Shown piece after piece: positions 24,814 through 32,391 of a stretch of DNA of 64,000 nucleotides (its first letter is position 1; the number at the start of each line of letters is the position of its first letter). Origin of the DNA: Rhodococcoides corynebacterioides NBRC 14404 (lineage in GTDB: Bacteria > Actinomycetota > Actinomycetes > Mycobacteriales > Mycobacteriaceae). The stretch spans positions 558,001-622,000 of the forward strand of contig NZ_BCWV01000002.1 of the NCBI RefSeq assembly GCF_001894765.1. Direction: 5' to 3'. Under the pieces are notes generated by a model. That model was not told where the DNA came from, searched no databases, and saw only the letters and a program-made list of their open reading frames with translations. Position numbers and translations under genes: made by a program.

Positions 24814-26943
24814 GTGATTCTCTCCGACGGCGGTGGGCGACTGCGCCTGCGCGCCGACTGGATCACCGGCAGCGCGGCTCGCGCGATCGCGGTCGAGGAC
24901 GCGGTCGGGGCGGAGGTCGGGGTCCGGGCGGTTCACGCCTATCCCCGCACCGCGTCGGTGGTCGTCTGGTATTCGCGCACCCGCACCGACCGCGACACCG
25001 TCGTGGCGGCGGTCGAGGCGGTCCGTGATCGACCGGAACCCGAGATCGGCTCGCGCACGCCGCGTTCGGCCGACGTGGGGTCCGCCGAGCTGCTGCGGAT
25101 GGCCGTCGGCGGTGCGGCACTGTTCCTGCTCGGCGTTCGTCGCTACGGGTTGCGCCGACCGCCGATGTTGGGACCCGGGAGTCGTCTGGTCGCCACCGGG
25201 GTCACCGTCTTCACCGGCTATCCCTTCCTGAAGGGCGCCGTGCGATCGCTGGCCGGCGAGCGGGCGGCCGGGACCGACGCGCTCGTGTCCGCCGCCACCG
25301 TCGCCAGCCTGGTCCTGCGCGAGAACGTGGTGGCCCTGACGGTGCTCTGGCTGCTCAACATCGGCGAGTATCTCCAGGAACTCACGCTCCGCCGCACCCG
25401 CCGCGCCATCTCGGAGCTGCTCTCCGGGACGCACGACACCGCGTGGGTCCGTCTCGCCGACGGGTCCGAGGTGTCCGTGGACATCGACACTCTCGAGGTC
25501 GGCGACGAGATCGTCGTCCACGACCACGTGGGCGTTCCCGTGGACGGCGTCGTCGTCGACGGGGAGGCGGTGGTCGATCGCTCCGCCATCACGGGGGAGA
25601 CCTTGCCGGTGACGTGCACCGTCGGCGCCGCCGTGTCCGCGGGCACCGTGGTGGTGCGTGGGCGTCTGGTGGTGCGTGCGTCCGCCGTCGGCCGCGACAC
25701 GGCGATCGGCCGCATCATCGAGCGCGTGGAGCAGGCACAGGAGGACCGGGCACCCATCCAGACCGTGGGCGACACCTTCTCCCGGCGCTTCGTCCCGGCG
25801 TCGTTCCTGCTCTCCGCCGCGACGCTGGTCGTCACCCGCGACGTCCGGCGCGCGATGACGATGCTGTTGATCGCGTGCCCGTGTGCGGTGGGCCTGTCGA
25901 CGCCCACTGCCATCAGCGCGGCGATCGGCAACGGCGCGCGCCGCGGCATCCTGATCAAGGGCGGCTCGCACCTCGAACTCGCCGGCCGCGTCGACGCGGT
26001 GGTCTTCGACAAGACCGGCACGGTCACCGTCGGGCGGCCCGTGGTGACCAACGTGATCGCGTTCTCACCCGCGTGGGAGCCGGAACAGATACTCGCCCAC
26101 GCGGCGAGCTCCGAGATCCACTCGCGACATCCGTTGGCGGAAGCCGTGATTCGCAGTACCGAGGAGCGGCGCATCGAGATCCCGCCGCACGAGGAGTGCG
26201 AGGTGCTGGTGGGGCTGGGCATGCGCACCGTGTCCGACGGACGCACGCTGCTGCTCGGGGGTCCGTCTCTTCTCGAGCGGGAAGGGGTGACCGTCACCGA
26301 CGACGCCGCGCAGTGGGTCGAACGCCTGCAGAAGCGGGCGGAGACGCCGCTGCTGCTCGCGGTGGACGGCGAGCTGGTGGGCCTGATCAGTCTGCGCGAC
26401 GAGGTCCGGGCCGATGCTGCTGCCGTGCTGCGGGCTCTGCGCGCGGACGGTGTCCGTCGCATCGTCATGCTCACCGGCGACAACCCCCATACGGCCGCGG
26501 CCGTGGCTGCCGAACTGGGCATCGACGAATGGCAGGCCGAGGTCATGCCCGAGGACAAGCTCGAGGTGGTACGCCGATTGCAGGCCGAGGGCCACCTGGT
26601 GGCCGTCGTGGGCGACGGGACCAACGACGCGCCCGCGCTGGCGGCGGCCGACATCGGGATCGCCATGGGCGCCGCCGGGACCGACGTCGCCGTCGAGACG
26701 GCCGACATCGCGCTGGCCGGTGACGATCTGACGCGCCTGCTGGACGTGCGCGCCCTCGGGCGCGCCTCGGTCGGCGTGATCCGGCAGAACTACGGGTTGG
26801 CCATCGCCGTCAACGCCGTCGGGTTGATCCTCGGGGCGGGTGGAGCGTTGTCGCCGGTCCTGGCGGCCGTGCTGCACAACGCGTCGTCGATTCTGGTGGT
26901 GGGCAACAGCTCCCGGATGATCGGGGCCACCCTGAACCGGTGA
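24814..26943 (+). CDS. ctpC: P1B-type metal efflux ATPase (CtpC-like)
   Basis: A 709-residue cation pump. Visible motifs in order: TGETLPV (actuator loop), the metal-binding CPC motif in IACPCAVGLSTPTAIS, DKTGTVT with the phosphorylated Asp, SSEIHSRHPLAEAV (the HP motif), MLTGDNPHTAAAV, and GDGTNDAPALAAADIG. The N-terminus lacks the CxxC of classical heavy-metal domains, as I recall for CtpC. Mycobacterial CtpC exports zinc (and has been linked to manganese). The GTG at 24814 is one base after the PacL-like stop, so the two are co-translated. It ends just before a convergent gene. Confidence 0.9.
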   Translation: MILSDGGGRLRLRADWITGSAARAIAVEDAVGAEVGVRAVHAYPRTASVVVWYSRTRTDRDTVVAAVEAVRDRPEPEIGSRTPRSADVGSAELLRMAVGGAALFLLGVRRYGLRRPPMLGPGSRLVATGVTVFTGYPFLKGAVRSLAGERAAGTDALVSAATVASLVLRENVVALTVLWLLNIGEYLQELTLRRTRRAISELLSGTHDTAWVRLADGSEVSVDIDTLEVGDEIVVHDHVGVPVDGVVVDGEAVVDRSAITGETLPVTCTVGAAVSAGTVVVRGRLVVRASAVGRDTAIGRIIERVEQAQEDRAPIQTVGDTFSRRFVPASFLLSAATLVVTRDVRRAMTMLLIACPCAVGLSTPTAISAAIGNGARRGILIKGGSHLELAGRVDAVVFDKTGTVTVGRPVVTNVIAFSPAWEPEQILAHAASSEIHSRHPLAEAVIRSTEERRIEIPPHEECEVLVGLGMRTVSDGRTLLLGGPSLLEREGVTVTDDAAQWVERLQKRAETPLLLAVDGELVGLISLRDEVRADAAAVLRALRADGVRRIVMLTGDNPHTAAAVAAELGIDEWQAEVMPEDKLEVVRRLQAEGHLVAVVGDGTNDAPALAAADIGIAMGAAGTDVAVETADIALAGDDLTRLLDVRALGRASVGVIRQNYGLAIAVNAVGLILGAGGALSPVLAAVLHNASSILVVGNSSRMIGATLNR

Positions 26944-26952
26944 CGAGTCGGG

Positions 26953-27372
26953 TCAGCGGTTCCGGTCGGTCTGCCGACGGTTCTCCTTCTCGATCGCGTC
27001 GACCAGTTCGTCCTTCGTCATGCGCGACCGGCCCGTGATGTCGAGCTTCTTCGCAACGTCCTCGAGGTGATCCTTCGTGGCGTTGGCGTCGACGCCCTCC
27101 TTGCTCTCCCCGCTGGGGTTCGGGCCGCCGCTCTCGGCCCGCTCGTCGGAGGGACCGTAGTCGTCCTTCTCCTCCCAGTGATCGCCCACCTTCTCGTGGG
27201 TGTGCTTCAGTGCGGCGTAGGCCACCCGGTGGGCGCGGGACTCGTCGTCGTACTGCTCCTCGGCGGAGTCGAGAGCCTTGGCGTAGGTCCGTTGTGCCTT
27301 CTCGTCCGACTTCTGCAGTGTCGAGGGAAGTTCGGATGTCTTCGCGTGGCCGTCGTCGTCGGTGGCGGGCAT
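26953..27372 (-). CDS. ChaB-family protein with a Rho N-terminal-like (SAP-type) tail
   Basis: A 139-residue acidic protein. Residues ~12-75 resemble ChaB (LPSTLQKSDEKAQRTYAKALDSAEEQYDDESRAHRVAYAALK). The C-terminal ~40 residues resemble a Rho-N/SAP helix-extended-loop-helix (HLEDVAKKLDITGRSRMTKDELVDAIEKEN), a possible nucleic-acid-binding module. The fusion is common in actinobacteria, and the family is often stress-linked. The ATG at 27372 has AAGGAG upstream. It carries a SigF/SigB-type promoter (27410-27435), supporting a stress role. The molecular function is unknown. Confidence 0.82.
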   Translation of the reverse strand: MPATDDDGHAKTSELPSTLQKSDEKAQRTYAKALDSAEEQYDDESRAHRVAYAALKHTHEKVGDHWEEKDDYGPSDERAESGGPNPSGESKEGVDANATKDHLEDVAKKLDITGRSRMTKDELVDAIEKENRRQTDRNR

Positions 27373-27409
27373 GGGGCACTCCTTCGGGTCGTCTCCGTCT
27401 GCCGGAGGC

Positions 27410-27435
27410 CTACCCGCGACGCGGGACGCGAAAAC
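27410..27435 (-). promoter_or_regulatory. SigF/SigB-type promoter of the ChaB-like gene
   Basis: On the minus strand it reads GTTT, a 16-nt spacer, then GGGTAG. This matches the GTTT-N15-17-GGGTAT form used by mycobacterial SigF and related general-stress sigma factors. It lies 38 bp before the ChaB-like start. Its -35 part overlaps the terminator of the upstream cyclopropane-synthase gene. The same form is found before both catalase genes in this window. Confidence 0.6.
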
Positions 27436-27465
27436 GGCGCGCAGCCCGAGGTGCTGCGCGCCGTT
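27431..27465 (-). terminator. Rho-independent terminator after the cyclopropane-synthase gene
   Basis: Perfect 13-bp arms AACGGCGCGCAGC / GCTGCGCGCCGTT (27433-27445 and 27453-27465) enclose a 7-nt loop. On the minus strand the stem is followed by a short T run (TTTT, 27434-27431). It lies 10 bp after the stop of the gene at 27475-28335. Confidence 0.85.
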
Positions 27466-27474
27466 CACGGCCGG

Positions 27475-28335
27475 CTACTTCGACAGGGTGAACTGCATGA
27501 CGTCGATGGTGCCGCGGCGGAACTGCTTGGCGCAGCCGCTCAGGTACTTCATGTATCGGTCGTAGACCTCCTGGCCGCCGATCTCGAGTGCCTCGTCCTT
27601 GCGGGCCTCGAGGTTCTCGGTCCAGATCTCCAGGGTCCGTGCGTAGTGCTGCTGGAGCGAGTGGACACGGTCGACGGAGAACCCGACGGACTGCGCCCGC
27701 TCCTGAACGGTCTTGGGTCGCTCGAGTTCCCCGCCGGGGAAGATCTCGCGGATGATGAAGCGCATGAACACCGCGTCGCGCTTGTCGACGGCGACGCCCA
27801 TCTCGGCGAGGTCGTCCAACCCGTAGCCGACGATGGTGTGCAGCAGCATCTTTCCGTCGTCGGGCAGCAGGCGGTACGCCTTCTCGAAGAACGGGACGTG
27901 GCGTGCCCGTCGGAAATGTTCGAAGGCGCCGATGCTCACGATGCGGTCGACGGGCTCGTCGAACTCCTCCCAGCCCTGCAGTCGCACTTCGGCCTTGCGG
28001 TCCCCGTCGAGGCCGTCGAGGCGAGCCTGCACTCGTCCGAACTGGTGCTCGCTGAGCGTCAGGCCGACCACGTCGACGTCGTATTTCTCGCGTGCCCGGA
28101 TGATGGTGGTGCCCCAACCGCATCCCACGTCGAGCAGCCGCATCCCGGGTTCGAGCCCCAATTTGCCCAGCGCCAGGTCGATCTTGGCCAGCTGAGCCTC
28201 CTCGAGAGACATGTCGTCGCGCTCGAAGTACGCACAGCTGTAGGTCCACGTGGGATCGAGGAACAGTGCGAAGAAGTCGTCCGAGAGGTCGTAGTGCGAC
28301 TGCACGTTCTTGTAGAAGGGCTTCAGATCCGTCAT
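27475..28335 (-). CDS. Cyclopropane / mycolic-acid methyltransferase family protein
   Basis: A 286-residue SAM-dependent enzyme of the cyclopropane-fatty-acid synthase family, at the length of the short mycolic-acid type (CmaA/MmaA/PcaA). Motifs are VQSHYDLSDDFFALFLDPTWTYSCAYF at the N-terminus, the SAM loop LLDVGCGWGTTIIRA, GLTLSEHQ, and SIGAFEHF. It uses SAM to add a methylene or methyl group across a double bond in a lipid acyl or mycolic chain. Which lipid is modified cannot be told. It stands alone, with its own terminator. Confidence 0.9.
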   Translation of the reverse strand: MTDLKPFYKNVQSHYDLSDDFFALFLDPTWTYSCAYFERDDMSLEEAQLAKIDLALGKLGLEPGMRLLDVGCGWGTTIIRAREKYDVDVVGLTLSEHQFGRVQARLDGLDGDRKAEVRLQGWEEFDEPVDRIVSIGAFEHFRRARHVPFFEKAYRLLPDDGKMLLHTIVGYGLDDLAEMGVAVDKRDAVFMRFIIREIFPGGELERPKTVQERAQSVGFSVDRVHSLQQHYARTLEIWTENLEARKDEALEIGGQEVYDRYMKYLSGCAKQFRRGTIDVMQFTLSK

Positions 28336-28556
28336 GTACCGCGCCTCGCCTCACTGGTGGGGGTTCGTTCGACGGCCACCCCCCGCGCTCTCGACGGGCC
28401 CGTCTCCACGAAATCTAGGCGACGGGAGGGGAGCCTCGCTCGGGTACGGACACAAAGAAACCTGCGGACGGTTCGCGTGGGTCACGACGCGCCGGGGGCC
28501 GGTTTTGTACGCCGGCGAACGGGCCGGGGAGCAGGGAGAACAAGGACCGCCCGATG

Positions 28557-30236
28557 TCAGAACCGGCGAGTGAACCGCAGTCGCCAGGGCCTGCCGTCCG
28601 GATCGACCACCACGCGGTAGAGCCAGGAGAACAGCCGTTGCTTCCACACGGGAGGCACCTCGATCGCGTGCCGACGCAGGCGACCGGCGGGCCTCGGTCC
28701 GCGACGACCACCGTCGTGCCATGCGTCCAGGGCCGTCACGCTGCGGGTGACGGCGTCGAAGCATTCGTCCGGATCGAGCAGATCCGACGTGTCGTCGAGT
28801 CCGTTGCGGGAGAGGTGTTCCGCCAACAATCCGAGCCGCAACTCGCGGGCGTAGACCCGAGCGCCGTCGCCCAGCCCACCCGGGTCGGTCGGCTCCCGCG
28901 GGTCGCGCGCGGTGTCGATGACGGCGGCGGTCAGTTCCGAATCATGAGTCCACGAACGACGATTGAAGTTGTCGCTGCCGATCGCGGCCCACACGTCGTC
29001 GATCACGCACGCCTTCGAGTGGACGTAGACGGGCACGCTGTCGTCGTTCTCCACGTCGAGAACCAGGACGCGGTCCGCCCCGGCGGAGCGCAGGATGTCC
29101 AGCGCCGCAGCGTGACCCACCAGCGACGGCGGAATCGTGACCGCGCTGTCGTCGTCCAGGTGACGGGGGACCACCACGATCATCCGCAGGGTCGGGGAGC
29201 GGCGTAGGGCGCCGGCGAACACGCGGGCGACGTCGACCGACCACAGGTACTGGTCCTCGATGTACACCAGCCGCTCCGCCCGCGAGAGGGCCTTCGCGTA
29301 GGCCCGAGCGGCGCTGCGCTCGCCGTCGCTCGCGAACGGATACGCCGGGCGACGCCGGGGATAGGTGCGCAGCAGTTGCACGGTGCAGGTTCCGACCGCG
29401 GGCGGATCGGGCAGTGGCGTCGGCAGCACCGACGGTTCGCGCCGATGCCGCCTGATCAGGTCCGAGAGGATGTGCCACGGCAGTCGGGACAGCGCCGCCG
29501 GGTCCTCCCACCGCTCACGGAACGTGTCCTCGATGTCGCGGACGGCGGGGCCGGTGATCTCGAGTTGAATGTCGTGCCAGGCCGGGGTCTCGCCGTACTC
29601 GGGCGGGAACGGGCGGGACAGCGGGTCGCCGCGGTGGCTCGCGTCGTCCCGTCGGGCTCGGGCGAGGTCGATACCGCCCACGTAGGCCACGTTGCCCTCG
29701 GGGCGCGTCGACGACCGCAGGACCACCAGCTTCTGATGATGCGACCCGAACGCCAGGACCCGCTGGTCGAGGACACATTCGCCGCCCGCGTCCTCGAGTG
29801 TCACCGCCAGCGAGGAGTTCTTGTCTCCCGTGAAGCCGAGCAGACCGCTGTGGGAGCGCCACAGCAGTCCCCGAACCGCGGCGCCCCGGCGGGCGGCGTC
29901 GCTCAGGGCGTCCTCGACGGTCGGACCGGACTCGGACAGGACCTGCTCCGGGTCACCGCGCCAGTCGGTGAACAGCACCAGATCGTCCCGGCCCGCCGCG
30001 GCGAGATGCTCGCCCAGCACCTCGAAGTACGTGGCGCCGTGCACGAGGGTGCGGCACGCGTTGCCCTCGGTCCACGGTCCGATCCGGGTGTCGGGGTTCC
30101 CGCGCTCCTCGGCCGTCAACAGCCAGGGATGCGCGTCGTGGTCGAAGGTGCTGTCGGCCAGGATCGACGACCGGCCCAGGGCATGACTGACCCGGTCGAT
30201 CGCTCGGAGCAGGACGCTGCCGATGCCGTCGATCAC
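28557..30236 (-). CDS. Phospholipase D-family protein
   Basis: A 559-residue protein with two HKD motifs, HHQKLVVL (middle) and VHSKACVIDD (C-terminal half), each followed by a glycine-rich loop (GGIDLA and GSDNFNRRSW). That is the usual arrangement for phospholipase D or phosphatidyltransferase enzymes acting on phosphodiesters. There is no clear signal peptide. The GTG at 30236 overlaps the isomerase stop (GTGA), so it is the last gene of the peptide/cupin/isomerase operon. The C-terminus is basic (RLRRHAIEV, RLRFTRRF), possibly for membrane contact. Confidence 0.87.
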   Translation of the reverse strand: MIDGIGSVLLRAIDRVSHALGRSSILADSTFDHDAHPWLLTAEERGNPDTRIGPWTEGNACRTLVHGATYFEVLGEHLAAAGRDDLVLFTDWRGDPEQVLSESGPTVEDALSDAARRGAAVRGLLWRSHSGLLGFTGDKNSSLAVTLEDAGGECVLDQRVLAFGSHHQKLVVLRSSTRPEGNVAYVGGIDLARARRDDASHRGDPLSRPFPPEYGETPAWHDIQLEITGPAVRDIEDTFRERWEDPAALSRLPWHILSDLIRRHRREPSVLPTPLPDPPAVGTCTVQLLRTYPRRRPAYPFASDGERSAARAYAKALSRAERLVYIEDQYLWSVDVARVFAGALRRSPTLRMIVVVPRHLDDDSAVTIPPSLVGHAAALDILRSAGADRVLVLDVENDDSVPVYVHSKACVIDDVWAAIGSDNFNRRSWTHDSELTAAVIDTARDPREPTDPGGLGDGARVYARELRLGLLAEHLSRNGLDDTSDLLDPDECFDAVTRSVTALDAWHDGGRRGPRPAGRLRRHAIEVPPVWKQRLFSWLYRVVVDPDGRPWRLRFTRRF

Positions 30237-30847
30237 AGGGGTCGCGCTGCCGGCGGCAGCGAGGCCGGATCGCTCGTCGGCCACGACGCGGGATCGGGCC
30301 CCAGCAGACGCAACTGACGTACCTGGTCCTGGCACCACGGCGAGAGTTCGCTGCGGCCGCTCGCGACGTCGTCGACGATCTCCGTCCAGCTCTGCCACCG
30401 ATATTCGGCCACTTCGTCGGGTCGCGGGTCGACGATCGCGGCGTCGTAGCGAACCAGGAAGACCGGGCAGATCTCGTGCTCCACCACGCCGTTGTCCATC
30501 ACTGCGCGGTACCGGAACCGGGGCAGTACCGGGTCGGCCGCCGCGGCGTCGATGCCGAGCTCGTGGGCGAGACGTCGGAGCACGGCGCGGTCGAGCGGCT
30601 CACCGGGAGCGGGATGGCCGCAGCAGGAGTTGGTCCACACACCGGGCCAGGTCACCTTGTCGAGCGCCCGGCGCGTGACGAGCACGCGGCCGTCGGGGTC
30701 GACCACGTAGCTCGAGAACGCCAGGTGCAGTGGGGTGTCGGTGTGATGAACCGTGGCCTTCTCCTGCGTTCCCACGGCCATGCCGTCGTCGTCGACGAGA
30801 ACCACCATCTCCGGTGACGTTGTTCGCACCCGATCCAGGATAGTCAC
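30233..30847 (-). CDS. idi: Isopentenyl-diphosphate delta-isomerase, type I
   Basis: A 204-residue Nudix-fold enzyme that interconverts IPP and DMAPP. The catalytic Cys is in TNSCCGHP and the catalytic Glu in EHEICPVF; HLAFSSYVVDPDGRVLVTRRALDKVTWPGVW is the substrate-binding N-terminal part. The start is a GTG at 30847 overlapping the upstream oxygenase stop (GTGA). Its location inside a peptide/oxygenase/PLD operon is unusual; Idi is normally near isoprenoid genes. Confidence 0.92.
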   Translation of the reverse strand: MTILDRVRTTSPEMVVLVDDDGMAVGTQEKATVHHTDTPLHLAFSSYVVDPDGRVLVTRRALDKVTWPGVWTNSCCGHPAPGEPLDRAVLRRLAHELGIDAAAADPVLPRFRYRAVMDNGVVEHEICPVFLVRYDAAIVDPRPDEVAEYRWQSWTEIVDDVASGRSELSPWCQDQVRQLRLLGPDPASWPTSDPASLPPAARPL

Positions 30848-32100
30848 GCGCTCTCGATCACGAACACACCCTCACGGACCAGTCGACGCACCACGACGAC
30901 GGCGTCCTCCACCGTCAGGCCCGGTAGGTCGGCCACGGGGAGAACCTTCCCGCCGAGTACCGCATCGAGGGCCGGAGCGCACTCGACCGGCAACGAGATC
31001 GTGGTCCGGCGGGTTCGGACGTGCACCCGGTCGGACTCGGTGTCGGTGGTCAGGACGAGTCCGGGACGACGTCGGACGAGGGTGGCCGCGCCGAGCGTGG
31101 CCAGGGCGTCGACCGTCGCGAGCGGGCGGACCGGCGCCGGCCGGGTCACGTCGGCGAAGCGGCGACGCACGCGATCGGCGACCGACGCCGTCAGCGACGG
31201 GTCCGGATCGCCCGCCGCGGCGGCGAGGTCCGACAGGAGCGACTGCACGTGCGGGGCGACCGCGTCGGGATCGGTCGGATCGAAACCGAGGGGGAGCGGG
31301 GCGCGGAAGGTGGCGTCGTCGGCGAGCGCGGCGACCGCCTGGCGCAGCAGATCGTGCCGGGTCAGCGCGGACATGCCGACGGTCAGGTGGATCGAGGTCT
31401 CGCCCAGTGCCTCCGCGGAATGGATCCAGCCACGCGGAACGTAGAGTGCGTCGCCGGGCCGGAGCACCGTGTCGAGCGTGGGGGGTTCGGCCGCCCGCGC
31501 CCCGACCGCCGCACGATGGTCGGTCCACGGCTGATCCGCGAGCGGGTGCTCGTGTACCGGTGGGTGCAGGATCCAGCGTTTCTCGCCGGCGATCTGCAGC
31601 ACGAACACGTCGTGCACGTCGTGGTGCGGATCGAATCCGCGACTCGACGCGGGGGTGATGTACGAGTTGACCTGGACCGGGTGACCGATCTCCTCGACCA
31701 GGTCGTCGGAGAACCGGATGATCGACGGCCACAGCCGATGCAGCCCCTGCAGAACCAGGGTGTGGCCCTCGGCGAACGCGGCGAGGACGCCGGCGGAGTC
31801 GAGCTGGTCGGTGACCTCGGCTCCGAATCCGCCCGAGCCGGTGTACCGGGACCGATCGGTGAGCGCGCCGTCCTTGGCCATCCGGACGAACGGCGTGCGC
31901 ACGCCGCGCTCGGAGATCAACTCGTCGACGGCGTCGGCGGTGAGCAGGTCGTCGAAGGACGACGGAAGGTCGGCCGCGCGGGTCAGCAGCGGCGCACGAC
32001 CCCAGTGGCGATCCGCGAACGCACGCCGATCGAGAGTGGTGAGACGAGACAGCGCGGACCGGTGATCCGGTCCGCGCTGCTCGTCGTGCTGCAGGCTCAA
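30844..32100 (-). CDS. JmjC-type cupin 2-oxoglutarate oxygenase (YcfD/ROX-like)
   Basis: A 418-residue cupin-4 protein. The iron site is His159-x-Asp161 in DPHHDVHDVF with distal His227 in VPRGWIHSAEAL, aligning with the ribosomal oxygenase YcfD (GPHLDQYDVF). A C-terminal winged-helix-like region follows, as in ribosomal oxygenases, which hydroxylate Arg or His in ribosomal proteins. Here the gene starts with a TTG that overlaps the stop of an 85-residue repeat peptide gene (TTGA). That tight coupling suggests the peptide is its substrate. A ribosomal substrate remains possible. Confidence 0.87.
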   Translation of the reverse strand: MSLQHDEQRGPDHRSALSRLTTLDRRAFADRHWGRAPLLTRAADLPSSFDDLLTADAVDELISERGVRTPFVRMAKDGALTDRSRYTGSGGFGAEVTDQLDSAGVLAAFAEGHTLVLQGLHRLWPSIIRFSDDLVEEIGHPVQVNSYITPASSRGFDPHHDVHDVFVLQIAGEKRWILHPPVHEHPLADQPWTDHRAAVGARAAEPPTLDTVLRPGDALYVPRGWIHSAEALGETSIHLTVGMSALTRHDLLRQAVAALADDATFRAPLPLGFDPTDPDAVAPHVQSLLSDLAAAAGDPDPSLTASVADRVRRRFADVTRPAPVRPLATVDALATLGAATLVRRRPGLVLTTDTESDRVHVRTRRTTISLPVECAPALDAVLGGKVLPVADLPGLTVEDAVVVVRRLVREGVFVIESA

Positions 32101-32354
32101 GCCGTGCCGTCCGCACCGCCGTCGTGGCCGCCGGGGTTGGAGCCGCCGTCGGCCGGGCCTTCGCCCGCCGCTGCGGAGCCGTCGGCGCCGCCGTCGTGGC
32201 CGCCGGGGTTCGAGCCGCCGTCGGCCGGGCCCTCGGTGGGCGAGGCCGAACCGTCGGCGCCGCCGTCGTGGCCGCCCGGGTTGGAGCCGCCGTCGGCCGG
32301 ACCCTCGCCGCCGGCCGAGCCGGAGGTGGTGATGTCGTCGTCGTTGATTGCCAT
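32097..32354 (-). CDS. Repeat peptide: 16-residue leader plus three near-identical 21-residue units (candidate modified-peptide precursor)
   Basis: An 85-residue peptide. After a leader (MAINDDDITTSGSAGG) come three copies of a unit that begins EGPADGGSNPGGHDGG and ends ADGSA or ADGTA, with 3-residue linkers SPT and AAG. Each copy has exactly one Asn, one His and three Asp in a Gly-rich setting; there is no Cys, Lys or aromatic residue. The ATG at 32354 follows GAAAGG by 8 nt. Its stop overlaps the start of the JmjC-type oxygenase. Leader plus identical cores plus adjacent modifying enzyme is the pattern of multicore RiPP precursors. No peptidase is adjacent. A structural or stress role is the alternative. 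Confidence 0.8.
   Translation of the reverse strand: MAINDDDITTSGSAGGEGPADGGSNPGGHDGGADGSASPTEGPADGGSNPGGHDGGADGSAAAGEGPADGGSNPGGHDGGADGTA
32100..32306 (-). repeat. Three 72-bp-period coding repeats in the repeat-peptide gene
   Basis: Units lie at 32306-32235, 32234-32163 and 32162-32100 (last one short, without linker). The 21-residue core is identical in units 1 and 2 and differs by one residue (Ser to Thr) in unit 3. DNA differs at several third positions (for example GGGTTGGAG against GGGTTCGAG on the plus strand). The protein sequence is therefore better kept than the DNA, which suggests selection on the peptide. Confidence 0.9.
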
Positions 32355-32391
32355 CGCACAGACCTTTCGTCGCTCGAGATGCTTCTCGCGG

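Noticed and set aside
28336-28556. Small open frames in the gap between the cyclopropane-synthase and phospholipase genes
   Set aside because: They lack ribosome binding sites and conserved-looking protein sequence. I see nothing else in this 221-bp gap except a possible -10 (TAGATT on the minus strand).
30233-30847. The isomerase as a general Nudix hydrolase
   Set aside because: TNSCCGHP and EHEICPVF are the catalytic Cys and Glu segments of type I IPP isomerase.
32097-32354. The repeat peptide as an antisense artefact or a simple low-complexity region
   Set aside because: It has a good ribosome binding site, a stop overlapping the oxygenase start, and repeats conserved at protein level despite synonymous changes in the DNA.
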